Of a DNA stretch of 64,000 bases, positions 22,129 to 34,072 are shown piece by piece. The stretch lies in NCBI RefSeq assembly GCF_022201045.2, contig NC_068560.1:32823001-32887000 (forward strand). Direction: 5' to 3'. The translations under genes and the position numbers were made by a program. Within the stretch, counting starts at the first letter, position 1, and each line of letters begins with the position of its first letter. Source of the stretch: Citrus sinensis. Lineage: Eukaryota > Streptophyta > Magnoliopsida > Sapindales > Rutaceae. Below the pieces are notes generated by a model that was not told the DNA's origin, did no database searches, and worked only from the letters and a program-made list of their open reading frames with translations.

Positions 22129-25100
22129 TCATGTTCTTGGGCATTGTGTCAATGAAGATGCCTTGCCAGCATGAAACCCTTGGGTATACGCCGTGTTCTT
22201 GAAAATTGTCTGCAATAACAATTTCATTATTACCAGAGGGCAACCCAAACTTCTTGAATATAGATGCTTATGCACACATCCCAACCAAATGTAAAAAGTA
22301 TTAATGCTGCAACCCATGCTTGAAAAATACTAAAATGCTCCACATGAACTACGCTAAATCATTAAGAAACTAATTGCAGCTTCCACAGGAAGTATTGGAA
22401 AAAGAAAAGTTCAGTTGTATGAAAAAAAAAAAAAAAAAAAACTTACAGCAAGGTTCTTCAACTCTGGGTAGTAGCATTTTCTCAATCTGTTGGCTATTTC
22501 ATTTCCGAGCTCTTGCCCTTGCTGCGTGATATTTCCTTCCTTGGTCTGCATAAATAATTTCTTAAAGGTAATGAAAACATTACCGATTTCTTAAAGTGAG
22601 TACAACAGATTACCAATTGAGACAGATCAACATAGAATATTTTTTCACATACTTCTGAAAGTAGTTTAGCAGATATTCGGTCCAGAATCTCTTCCACAAA
22701 TTTCTCTGCATCCGTGAAAGAGCTTGACGGATTTACAGCTTTGGCCGATGTGTCCTTGACATTCTGTACATCTTTGGCTGGCTTCATGGCTTTCTCTGCA
22801 TCAAAAAAGAAAACAGAGAACTGCAGGTTCAGAAGCTCAATTGACACAGCATAAGCATTACAATTCTTGTACATACAAATGAGAGAGCCTGTTATTATTG
22901 TGAGATAGAACTATTGACATCAATATCACCTAACTGGGCTAAATAAAATTAGATTCTTTCAATGTCCACAGATGAGCATGGTGCAAATTTACCTGTGGCT
23001 GCTTTGGAGTTATTATTTGCATTGACATAACTTCCACCAGCACTTTGCACGGCGGATGCTTGCTCAGGAAGATCAGGCAGAACCGTAGAAGCAGATGGAA
23101 CAAAAGCAGCGAGGTCGGGAGGCTGGTCCTTCCCGACTGCAGGGTTAGCCTACAAGCAATATAGATATACTTTAATAGACAATCTAACACAACTATTTGG
23201 TAAAATGGACAACAAACTACTGAAGTCACCTCCAGGTCAACATATGCTGGGTCTCTGCCAATTGATTTGAGAAACTTGTCAAGATCATTGGTGTTAAGAG
23301 CTGGAAACAGCAAAGATACATGAGAAATCAGATGCTTTTTAAAAAACTAAAATTTGGAATTAACTCAGAACAATTAAACCGGTGACAGCCTATAGAAATA
23401 CTTTTCACTTACAGATTGACATGTCATTGGACAATGGGTGGAAGAAGCATCGATCCTGAGCTTTGAATCCTTTATCCAACAACAGTGCAACATCTCTTCA
23501 CATGAGAAAGTTATAAGATAACATGCATATTAGATAAGCATGTAAAAAAAAACTATTAGAATAAGACATGCATGCCAATTTTTGTTATGTTAAAACACAG
23601 ACTTTTTACATTGGGTCTTTTGGAAACAAAAAAAATAAGCCTAAGAACTCATAAAAGATAAATCAGGCTCAATTCTCATAACCACCAGCATGCTTGGTTC
23701 TCATCACCAGCATCTTTTTACCGTAGCCTTTCTACATGGTAATCTTGCACCCTCTATTTCATCTTCTCATGTATCTAACAACTTATCTATCATGCTATTA
23801 AAAAATATGTGAAATTAAGCTATTCTACAGCCAGGAGGAAATTGACCATTACACAACGATTCAACTGTGAGTCAACAATTGAATAACATGGTGTATCTAA
23901 ATACTGAGAAAGCAGCAGCAAAAAGTAGAAACTGCCGGATCTTGCCTTTACAAATATGAAGCTATTTTAATTTATTAGAAATTAAACAAACACTACATGC
24001 AACCATGCCAACAATATGAACTGCATAAGATTGAAACCATTCAAACTAAAAACAAAACTTCAAATTGGAGGCAAGCAAAACAATTTGTATTCTGAACAGA
24101 TTAAAAATCAACCATAAAAACAGGGAGTACAATGCAAAGTCTGGTCAAAATGAAGAGTTAATGCATACCGTGCAGATTCATTCACCAGTGCAAATGGAGT
24201 AACGCTTCCCAACGGCACCTTGAACAGTAAGCACATGCAAACCATCAGCCATTATGATTTATCTTCCTCCAAGTTCAATAACAAGTCATATATCACTTAG
24301 CCAAAACATGGAAACTCTCCCTTAATACAATAACCTAATATTAATATAGCAGAAAAGCATAAAATCAAAGTACAATATGTCTAAAGAACGTGGAAATTCT
24401 CTGCAAGCATCTTTACTCCCAACCGAATAATAATCAAACTGACAACAAAGTCTAATAGCGTTAATTTTAATATGTTGAACTAATGGATTACACATTATCC
24501 CAGAATTCGATCAAGCAACCAGTAACTTTGGGCCTCTACTTGTAGTCAACGAAGGAAACATGTTCCGATCAATTTTCTTCCAAGAGCGAAACATCGGAAA
24601 AGATAAGAGAAGAAAGCCTATTTTCCTTTGATAATAGTTTCCAATAAAAGAAAAATTTGTTGCTCAAACAGGTAAATAAGGGCGTTCACTCTTCAAACTG
24701 GTAAAATTTATATGTTAGAAATTAGAATCTAACATCAGTTTATAAAAGTTATAACCAAAACTGCGCAATAATCACACACCCACCTTAAGTATTTCAAGCA
24801 TTGTCTCCTCAGGAGCCATCCTCAAGCCTCCCTTTCCCAGACCAAGTCTTTGAGATAAAACTGTTCAGACATGGGGGCCACAAAGAACTCTCATTAACTA
24901 TCAGGAAGTATTTAACCACTCATGAGCGGAAACTAATAACATGAAAGAAAAATATGTGCGTGTCAATGCCGCCTCAATGTGCTCGTTTAAGCTTGTTATG
25001 TGATACTATACTCTATACCTTTCATATCTACTTTTGTATCTGCCAATGCAGAAACAATATAGAACCTATGTTTCTTGTCCTGCAAAAACAAGCATTTGAA

Positions 25101-26639
25101 ATCATTCTTTCAGAAATGTGGAAGGTAAAAAAAAAGAAAGATCTATGGCTAGAACATTGAACAAATAACAGTCTCACATCAATATTGAGTATTATATTGC
25201 ACCTTCAAGAACAAATTTTTACTGAGTCCGCCTCCTATGTTCCCAACATACTTTGCCTGAAAGAGAAACAAAATTCCTGCTGAAGTGTCTATGACCGACC
25301 ATGCAAGGTGTGGGTGTTAGAAAATATATTAGCCAACCTCAGCATTCTTGTCTTACCTGAGCTTCAACTGTCATAACAGCAGGGTGCTCATATTGAGAAA
25401 ATTCAATTTGAAGATCCTAAAAATCCAAATATGCATGTTATTAACAGAATTTAAAAGATAGACACTGCAACCTATAAAGAAGACTGCACAGAGAAATCTA
25501 TGTGATGCATAGAACGTTCAACAGAATATCCCCATACTCTAATTAAAACATGTCTAAATTGATCTACCAATCAAAGGTACCAATAGATCATTTTCTCCCT
25601 CCCCCCCACCCCTCCCCCTTTTTTACTAGGATAATGACACCATAGAAGCCATCGAATAACAGAACCCAATTCAGGAAAAAAAAAAAAAATCCTAGCATGC
25701 CCAAACAAAACAAAAATAAATCTAGTCTCCTGTGAATTTTTCCCACTAAATGCGTTTGACCGTGAGAGAGGTTGTTGTTCTTTCCTATTAATTAGACAAA
25801 GGTTGTAAATATTTAGTGGTCCAGTAGAATCATTTCAATCATATTGAGGGATATTAGTATCCACTATTTTCTCCAATTGTTTATTTTATTTTATTTTTCA
25901 CTTTCTCAAGTTTCAATTTTACATTGTATGACCCACCCTTAGCTTCTAACTTTTGTCAACAATCAATAACCGACATTAACAAAGTTTCTTCTTCACCAAG
26001 TTCAAATGCATAACTTCTATCATGCAACAGCTAATGGCATTAGACCCTAGTTTAGTACAATCTTTGGGCTACATCTAAGGGCATTACCGTAGCATCGTAT
26101 CATCCGGTTATATCATTCTTATCACCAATATAACAATTATTGAAGCAATAACTCTCCACATTAGGCACAAGACCATCATTGACTAAACCAATTACCAATG
26201 TGGGATAACTTTTAACTCCCATGCGAACAACAAATATCCTAAGAAAATTTATACATTTACAGCCAGCTCAATTTAAAAAAGGAGCTTGCTAACTAAACAA
26301 TGACATATTGCTTTACAAGTAGAAGTTAAAACAGTGTAGTCTTTTCCAAGATGAAAAAATAATAAACAAATAATTCAACAAATTCACATCCAAATATGTA
26401 CTGCATAGAAATGGGACGTTTATGACAATATCAGCCTAAAATCATGAAATAATTAAACTGATTATAATCGCAATTATAGTCACGTGGCATATAATCTAGC
26501 GGGAAAATAATGAGAAACCAGGTTGAATTTAACACAAAATCATAGAACAAAATTGAGATCCTAGCTCCTAAAACAAATTGACGAAGACGAAAGAGGGAAC
26601 CTTTAATCGAGCAAGCAACTGGTCCTTCGAATAAGCCAT
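22129..26639 (-). CDS. Free-standing YbaK/ProX-type aminoacyl-tRNA editing domain protein
   Basis: Twelve exons, in transcription order: 26601-26639, 25357-25416, 25203-25256, 25019-25079, 24784-24860, 24169-24218, 23413-23495, 23230-23300, 22993-23149, 22653-22795, 22447-22545 and 22129-22209. They sum to 975 bases, or 324 residues, in one frame with GT-AG introns. The N-terminal half (about 10-165) is a YbaK/prolyl-tRNA-synthetase-associated domain. It shows FSQYEHPAVMTVEAQ, VGNIGGGLSKNLFLKDKK, the RLGLGKGGLRMAPEE glycine-rich segment and VPLGSVTPFAL. Such domains deacylate mischarged tRNAs (for example Ala- or Cys-tRNAPro) in trans. A low-complexity linker (about 185-245) leads to a helical C-terminal extension of about 80 residues (FTDAEKFVEEILDRISAKLL, NEIANRLRKCYYPELKNLA), absent from bacterial YbaK/ProX as I know them. 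Activity is inferred from the family. Arabidopsis At1g44835 is the recalled counterpart. Confidence 0.92.
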
Positions 26640-29206
26640 TATTCTCTTTCGTCTCAGTTCCCGTCTCCAAGTAAAGTCGCAGCAGGGAGCTACAGCCTAC
26701 GGCGCAGAGAAAATGGTAGAACTCCGGGGGCTAGCCACCGGGTTCAGTTTCCTTAATAACTCGTTGAGTCATGGGTCTTCGACTCGAAACTTGGGCCTTG
26801 TAAAAGAAATGGGTTATTGAAGAGTGGTGTGGCCCATAATTGGAACCTACCTGTAAAACACTTGGGCCTTAGCTTTGCCCATCATTAAACAAAAATTAAT
26901 AATATATAATAAGTATAAATTTTAAAATAATTTTGATAAAATTATTAAACATATAATATATTTTCTATTATACAAGTGAAAAATCATATCAACATAACTC
27001 CCAAGCTACAACAGTTAGTGTTTACCTAACACTTTAGTGTTGTAACTTAAAAGTTATAGTTGTCCAACCTTAATTCCAAACTCACCCTTAGTCACGGTTA
27101 CCTTAACCTTACATAAGTTTTAACGTATATATTGCTATAGTAGGGTCAACTTCAATTTATCACCTACAATCTTTAATTTATTCTTAAAGTGTGAAAATAT
27201 TAATTTATTAAGAATATTAAAAGAAAGAAAATTTTATTAATGGCTTGCCCTCATTTGTCATCATCTTCTTAACGAAAATAGAGATAGATTGAAATTTTTA
27301 TAATTTTGAGTATAAACTGCAAATTATCATTCTATCTGGAGTAGATTGAAATTTATCCTTTTTTTGTCAAATTTTATACGTGAAGGTTGTGTGATTGGGA
27401 AGTATTTTATTAAAGAAATCAAGATACTAATTATTATTATAAGTTATCATGATTAATGTGTCTTAATAGGACCAAACCCGGATCATTCAAAATCATGCCT
27501 AATGTTGGATCTGATTTCTAAAATGCATTCATTTTCTGAAGCAGCCACTGTCTCTGCATTATGAAATAAGATACTATGCATATCACGAGATACAACAAAT
27601 TTTTGATTGGGATAATGGCATTGAACTTGACAATCATCTATCGAAATGAACAAAATTAGGGCAATAGTATAGTATATTAAGAAATCTTGGTTTGATTGAC
27701 TGTTTGGAACCACATGATATGTTGGCGACTTGATTGACTAGAATTGTCGTGTTAATTAGGAATCCCATGCGATCACTGATCACACCCACATACATATACG
27801 ATTTCATGGCTACGTGGGACCATAATCCAATATGGGCCCGGGAGTAGTATTTCTATGACCCGCAATCTGAAATTCTACTGAACGACGCATTTCAACAAAC
27901 ACTTTCTGGAACGAGTGGCGTGGCCCATGTAAGGCGTAATGAAGAGGCCGAATACAATGTAGAAGCAACAATAGAGAATGGGACCCCAGTCACCCCATGC
28001 CCTTCAGCCATTGCGTAAGAGGACAGGTCATGTGCAATCTTGGCTTGAGCCAAAGGCTCAGCCCCTTGACCATGATCGAAGTAACCCAAAATTTTCAAAC
28101 ATTGTCAATCTATCAGACCGTAAATGAACTTGATGTGACCTATCGTAAGCATTTATACTTTATCTCATGAGTTTCTAAGAAATTTCGGTTAGTCCAAAAT
28201 ATTTTAAATGACATAATAAATTTGATATCGATGAATTCCAATACATGCCTCTGCTAAAACTGGGAGTATTTAAAAATAACTGTGATTAAGAATGTACAGT
28301 TTTGTTGAAGAGATTCCAAAGGCTAATACTATTATTGGATCAACAAACTATGAAACTAACTGGGTTCTACGGCAAAGATGGTGGTGCAAAAGATCATAAA
28401 CAGTAGATGAAATTTGTCAACTTGTACGAATGCTCATGTGAGCATAACATTCCGATGTTGTAAACAACCCTGACAAATGAAATCTGCCTGATTGAGGCTA
28501 TGCGACATCTTTCAATATGGTTTCCCATGATCAGATGTTACCACTTGTTGTAGTAAAGCGAAAAGTTATTTGGCTGATATTAAATGGGATGGAGTTCTGG
28601 ATTCTCCAGAAAAGAGCATAAAGTAAAACAGCAGGTAGATCTTGTTTAGATTTTGATGTTGGCAACAAATATTTGGGGTTAAATTTGGCCTTTTAAGGCA
28701 GCCAAATTTGAGTACCAATAATAAAAGAAAGCACTGTTGCAAATGGTTTCAAGTTTCCACAACTCTCTGTACTTTGTTCCCAGTAAGATAACCATTTCTG
28801 ACATCTCACAAGAAAGATCAATACTTTTCACATTTCCATGAGCCACGAGACTACAGTTTCTTTGAATACAATTTAGGACAAAAACAAAAGCATCAATTAC
28901 AATAATGTTCTAATTGAAATTTTATTTATCATTTCTATTACAATGTAACGCACTTAATTTGCATAATTGATACAACAATATATATAATATTTAGAAACCC
29001 ACATGAAAGAGTCCACCGAAAAAAAAAAAGGAAAAAGTCTCATCTTCATGTGAATTTCTTTTCTTTCTCTCTTAATCTAACTCAAAATACAACATATGTG
29101 AACTTATGTCATTGTCAGAAATATCTTCAAGCAACAGAGCACTGAAGATCATGAATGAATAATATTGGGGAGGAAAAAAAAAGAATATATTGATATTATT
29201 GTTTCA
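26640..29206. other. Spacer between the ERF and YbaK-type genes
   Basis: The first ~150 bases are the promoter and leader of the YbaK-type gene on the minus strand. The rest is AT-rich, apart from a GC-richer patch at 27780-28100 that contains a coding-like minus-strand ORF, listed separately. The last ~500 bases are probably 3' UTR of the ERF gene. Confidence 0.45.
27892..28098 (-). pseudogene. Unidentified short coding-like fragment
   Basis: This minus-strand frame reads LGYFDHGQGAEPLAQAKIAH and then DLSSYAMAEGHGVTGVPFSI before a stop at 27892-27894. Its composition and the hydrophobic GVPFSIVASTLYSASSL stretch resemble a genuine small membrane protein exon rather than random AT-rich translation. 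There is no ATG in frame upstream. It could be a 3' exon whose 5' exon I cannot find, or a relic. I do not recognise the family. Confidence 0.25.
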
Positions 29207-29941
29207 TCAGCAGAAACTCCATAAACGAATATCTCCATCTTCCAAAAAATCATCGATCGTCGGGAGTAGTTGATCAAAAGACGAGAACATTTGATCAACA
29301 TACTTTGGTGATTGAATCCCGTCAAAGTTGTACCATGAGAGTTGTTCCATCATTGGAATGGGTTCGCTGTAGGACCCAAGGGAATGCATCAGGGATACAT
29401 CATCATCAACTTGATCAGGCGGTGAGGAGGACAATGATGGCGATGAGATTGATGATGACGATGATGATGATAAATAGGAGGAGGAAGGGAGAGGAGGTGA
29501 TATTGGTGGGGTGGTAGTATCAATAGTGGTGGCATTATTGTCAATAATATTGTCATTGACAAAACGATTGGCAGCAGCAGCAGCTACTCTTTGGATGGAT
29601 TTAGGAGACATAACAGTATCAGGAATGTAATGAGAGGAAGTGATGGGAAAGTTGAGATTTGCTGACGAACCTTTGAGGCATATGAGTGCAGCATCATAAG
29701 CCCTAGCAGCTGCTTCTGCCGTTGAATAAGAACCTAACCATATTCTTGTCTTTTGATTTGGCGCCCTAATCTCTGACACCCATGAACCCCAGCTCCTCAT
29801 TCTCACTCCCTTGTACTTCTTCATCTTCTTGCACCCTGCTGCTGCTGCTGGTGATGATGATGATTTTGATTTTGATTTTGATGTTGATGGCATTTTCTTT
29901 GACGATATCTCTTGTTCGATCCTTTGCTCAGTCTTCACCAT
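29207..29941 (-). CDS. AP2/ERF transcription factor (ERF012/013/014-type, DREB subgroup)
   Basis: This intronless protein of 244 residues has one AP2 DNA-binding domain at about 43-99. The domain begins [20 protein letters not shown] and continues [22 protein letters not shown]2/ERF factors bind GCC-box or DRE/CRT sites in the nucleus. The VSEIRAP core places it in the DREB-like branch. I choose the ATG at 29941 (MVKTEQ...) because orthologues begin the same way; the ATG 30 bases upstream gives an unlikely hydrophobic extension. A basic Ser/Lys-rich N-terminus, a Ser-rich middle (about 150-190) and an acidic C-terminus ending [15 protein letters not shown] surround the domain. The terminal LWSF motif is conserved in the ERF012-014 group. 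The neighbouring genes match those of At1g44830 (ERF014). Confidence 0.92.
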   Translation of the reverse strand: MVKTEQRIEQEISSKKMPSTSKSKSKSSSSPAAAAGCKKMKKYKGVRMRSWGSWVSEIRAPNQKTRIWLGSYSTAEAAARAYDAALICLKGSSANLNFPITSSHYIPDTVMSPKSIQRVAAAAANRFVNDNIIDNNATTIDTTTPPISPPLPSSSYLSSSSSSSISSPSLSSSPPDQVDDDVSLMHSLGSYSEPIPMMEQLSWYNFDGIQSPKYVDQMFSSFDQLLPTIDDFLEDGDIRLWSFC

Positions 29942-30122
29942 TGTAAGCAGACACCAACAAAGATAGATCAACGAATAAAATATGCTTTGATGAAAAGAGG
30001 GTGTTGAAAAATTATTTATTATGTGGGTATTATTGTTTTTCTTTTCCTTGTTCTTCTTTGTTGTTGATTAGCTGAGTAAAGCAATGAGGTCGGAAACTGA
30101 AGGTGAGGCAGGAGCAAGGTTG

Positions 30123-30132
30123 CTATTTATAG
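30123..30132 (-). promoter_or_regulatory. TATA box of the ERF gene
   Basis: The minus strand reads CTATAAATAG here, a strong plant TATA box. Transcription would start about 30 bases further on (around 30090). That gives a 5' leader of about 150 bases with no upstream ATG before 29941 except the in-frame one at 29971. Confidence 0.6.
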
Positions 30133-31904
30133 ATGGGGGTTTGATTTTTCTTTTCTTTTCTTTTCTTTTTTTAATGCAACAGGAGGATCCCTCTGTCTAA
30201 GGAAAGATAGTATGAAATATGAAAAATGGGTGCATGACAGATATTTTTGGGTTTTAAAAAAACAGAAAAATATGTTGCTTCTTGCTTTCTTCCAAAATGA
30301 CACAACGCTCCATCCGCGGTAAAAACTATTTATTAAAAATTTTAAAATATCAAATATCTGTATATTTAAAAACTTACAGCTGGGATGTTTTGAAATGTAA
30401 ACAGAGTCAACATTATGTCGTTATTGTTTACACAAAATTTAATTTCTTCCTTTGTACTTCCGTAGAAAAAAGTGAAAGGTGCTTAAGTTTACAATGTGGC
30501 GGCATGCGATGACTAAAGTTGCTGTTAAAGTTGTACACAAAATAGTTGCACGACCTTTTTTTTTTTTTTTTTTTGTTTCTTTTTTACTTTTGCTTGGTGG
30601 TAATTATACAACTGACAAGACTTTTATTATCCAGCTTAAAAGTGTGAAATTTTCTGAAGGAGATTAAATCAACTGCAAACTTTTTGAGGAAAAAAAAAGC
30701 ACATGGAACTAACATTTTAGAACCCATATGCACCAATCAAAGACCAGAAAAGCAAAGAAAGGCTTTATTCGTTTATTAACTTAATTCATATCTATGCAAG
30801 AGGATTGTTGATTCTAGAGTTTTTCTAACTTAAGCAGCAAGTCTCCCCTCCCCAGCTGACACCCGCCTTGTCTTTTTTTTTTTTTTGGTGAATAAGGGTA
30901 TATATGCATCTAAACTCAATGGAAAGGCTTACTTTCTCATTATTTTTTTTTTAAAAAAAACTAAATAAAGTGAGAGAATTAAACCCATGGGCAAATAAGA
31001 AATTTCACCATCTGGGTTTTAGTAATTTTATAGATTTATCATGTATATTTAGTAAGGGTGTGCATATCTCACAATAAAATGAGTAATGAAATTATGAGAG
31101 TGAGTGACAAACATTGGATGCTTCATCCTAGAGGCAACTTCCAGGGATCTGCAGTTAACGATATTAATTAACACAAAAACTAAGCAAAGATATCAGAATT
31201 ATTTTAATAAACACGCAAGAATTAAACATCAGTACGGGCAGTCTAAATAGTGAGAATACGTATTGTAAGTGAGAAAAAGAAAAAAAAAAAATGAAAACAG
31301 CTGTTGCTTCACTGTCTTGCATGCAGCTCTAAAACCGCGTAATGGGCTCTATGGCATGCAGCTGATGGCCCTCCCATCGTGCAAATTAAGCCAAAATCAA
31401 TTCAATTTCTGTCGATCGAAAGTGATAATAATAAATTGAGACACACACATCTCAACCGTGTTGATGACATTTTTTTCTTAGCTGCTTACGCCTGCATGAA
31501 TTGACCTTGCTCTTTTTTTTATTCTTTTTTTTTCTTTCTAACTAGCTACTTGTCACTCACTGTAATATCATATATAATCTTCTTTTTCATTGCGGAATTC
31601 GATGGGATTCGCTCGGTACGGTAACATGCTAAAATTGAACGCCTTTGATTTACTTTTGCAAATTGCCAGCACACACGGTCACATGCATGCTGACCATGTT
31701 ATAGCTGCTGCATAATCCATATATGCATTGGAAGAAGGACAAGAGAAACTTTCTAAGCCGGGTCGACATATTTGTTTTCACACTTTGATTGAGATAGATC
31801 GATGGAGTCATAGAGTGACAAATTTGATTGTAACTTTTTTCATACTTGGCAGCATGGAGATGATAGGGGTTTGTCAACTTTCCAGCACAATTAAGTTCAT
31901 CATG
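30133..31904. other. Upstream spacer of the ERF gene
   Basis: AT-rich non-coding sequence with poly(T) tracts at about 30557-30575 and 30874-30887. No gene is seen. The end abuts a LINE insertion. Confidence 0.5.
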
Positions 31905-32296
31905 CACAATTAAGTCCATTTCGAGGCACTGTAGCTAGTATGGAAGCTGAAGCTGTTTTGTTTGGAATTGAAACTGCTCAACATGTGGCTTGCGTGCCAA
32001 TGGTCATTGAGTCAGATTCAAAGGAGGTGGTGGATCTTTTATTAAACAGAAAGGAAAGCAAGATAGAAATTGAATGGATTATTGCAGAAATCCAGACAAA
32101 GCTTAGGATCCAGAGCCAAGCATCAATCCAATTTGCTCCAAAGAGCTGTAATATAGCTGCTCATTCTGTAGCAAAGAAAGCTTTAGACGTTGAAAATCAG
32201 TGTATTTGGCTGGAAAATTTCTCAGTTCATGTTTCGTTGTTACTGTCAAAGTTCTGTTAATGGAAAGCTTTACTTCCTTATCAAAAAAAAAAAAAA
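31905..32296 (+). mobile_element. 5'-truncated LINE (L1-type) 3' end with poly(A) tail
   Basis: The frame LSPFRGTVASMEAEAVLFGI continues with ESDSKEVVDLLL and AAHSVAKKALD. This is the RNase H-like (RVT_3) domain found at the C-terminus of plant L1 polyproteins, including its MEAEA and ESD active-site segments. The frame ends at about 32260 and a poly(A) tail follows at 32283-32298. A 12-bp target duplication AAGTTCATCATG flanks it (31893-31904 and 32297-32308). Only the last ~390 bases of the element are present, as expected from incomplete reverse transcription. The sequence cacaattaagt occurs on both sides of the 5' junction. Confidence 0.82.
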
Positions 32297-32308
32297 AAGT
32301 TCATCATG

Positions 32309-34020
32309 TGATAGCCGTTGATAATTAATGGTGAAGTATGAAAATTGCAAGGACAATTGTTGTTTGTCGAACTGTTGAAGAGTTTAGGACATCATGTCAT
32401 GGCAGTTTAAATGATCTTTCAAGATAAATTAAGGTGAAAAAATTATGAAATTACAATTTATTTAAGTAGAACTGACACATCATGTCGGCACGATCATTTA
32501 ATAAAATTTTAACACATGAACACATTTGTTTTGAAATTAATTAATTATGATTCTGATAATGATCATAATAAAAAAAAATATTTATTAAAATTTTTAGAAT
32601 AATCTTGGACCGTGCCATATCCCATTTAGTTATATATTCTTTCTCATATTTAAAATATCATATGATTTTCACTAGAATTCATAAGCATGACAGTACAGTA
32701 CTACCGTTAGAGATATAAATTTTGGTTCAAGTACTTCTAATATTCCTGAAGCACATCTACATCAAACTCTTAAATACAAGGGCCAGGGAGAAAATTAATG
32801 ATGCTAGGTTTACTATTCCTAGTCTCTTGGCTATAAAATTTTGGTTGTCTGGTTGGTACCAATAAGAAGCAATTCAACAGTCAACTTTCCTCAAAACTTA
32901 CTTTTCCAAAACAGCTCATAAATGCGTCAGATAATGTTTAACATTTGCATTTTCATGGCTTTTTTACGGGGAGAAAGTCAAATACCTTCTCGGTTTTCCA
33001 ATCTCACCTTTGGCATTTGCCTCAACCAAATAAACTGGGCAAAAGCTTTGGAATTTCGATAGTTTCTCGAGGAACATCGCCTTTGTTTAATTTGTAACAC
33101 TTGGTAAGTAGGGTAGGATTAGACCAACAATTTTCTCAAATAAATTGGTTAGGGCCTCAGCCTATTTTAAAATCAAGAATTCAAGTCATATCATTATCGT
33201 TATTATTATTACTACTACTACTACTTCTTCTTGATTTTGGATTTCAAGCTCACACAGATCACAACAGACATTAGATTAGTTTTGTTTTAAGGATATTTTA
33301 ATTTCGTATCATTTTCTAAAATACAAGAATATTGATCTCTAACTATAAAAAGTTACAAAACTAACGAAAAACTTTACACTTCTCAGAAAATCAAGCAATC
33401 CTAGTCCTAGACAATATATGAATGCAAATTTTCTATATGCTCTCTTAGTCTTACTAATTTTATTCTATCACCCAATGTAAACTCAATTTTTCAACCAGTT
33501 AAAAGTGTAAACCCCAATTAGAAAAGGGAAAAGAAATTCTTGGGGGACAGAGAGAGAGAGAGAGAGAGAGAGAAATTAATATTTGGCAGACAAAATTTGC
33601 ACTTGCCAATGATAATCCATGTGTGAAAAGAATAGTGTCGTCAATCCGTACGAGTCGTCTCCCTCGTCCCTCCTTCCTTCATATGAACACACATAAATTA
33701 AAAATCACAAAGAATCATAATAATTGCGAAGCATCTCTTTCTTTCGTTTTCTAATAAATTGGATTATTAATTCTTCCAAAAATAATTATACGTTACTATA
33801 TTGTTATTTTATTATCAGGTGGCTGTCACTCCGATTCGCCCCATGTATGAGGTCATTTTTTATTGCTCCCCCCACATGTTCAAGCCACACTCCATTTTAC
33901 TTCAATATTTATGAGAGAGCCTGTGTCAGAAACGTCGGAATGAAACAAGGGCTTTGTTTGACCGAAACTGAGAAGGAAATTTCATCGTCATATTTATGGT
34001 TATTTGCTTACGGCTAGCAT
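32309..34020. other. Intergenic spacer
   Basis: AT-rich sequence with a (TTA/CTA)n run near 33200-33225 and an (AG)n microsatellite at 33549-33572. A long open stretch at 33724-34017 has no family signature. No gene is supported. Confidence 0.45.
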
Positions 34021-34072
34021 GCATTAGGCACTACTCTTTTTTTTTTTTTTTGAAAGGGCATTAGGCACTACT
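34021..34072 (-). mobile_element. Minimal retroposon insertion: poly(T) plus 6-7 bases between 15-bp duplications
   Basis: The 15-mer GCATTAGGCACTACT occurs at 34021-34035 and again at 34058-34072. Between them lie only 22 bases: c, fifteen T, then gaaagg. On the minus strand that is CCTTTC followed by an A-tract, which resembles the end of a plant LINE just before its tail. This looks like target-primed insertion that stopped almost at once. Confidence 0.55.

Noticed and set aside
33724..34017. 97-codon plus-strand ORF
   Set aside because: No family signature, and it runs up to a retroposon junction; probably spacer.
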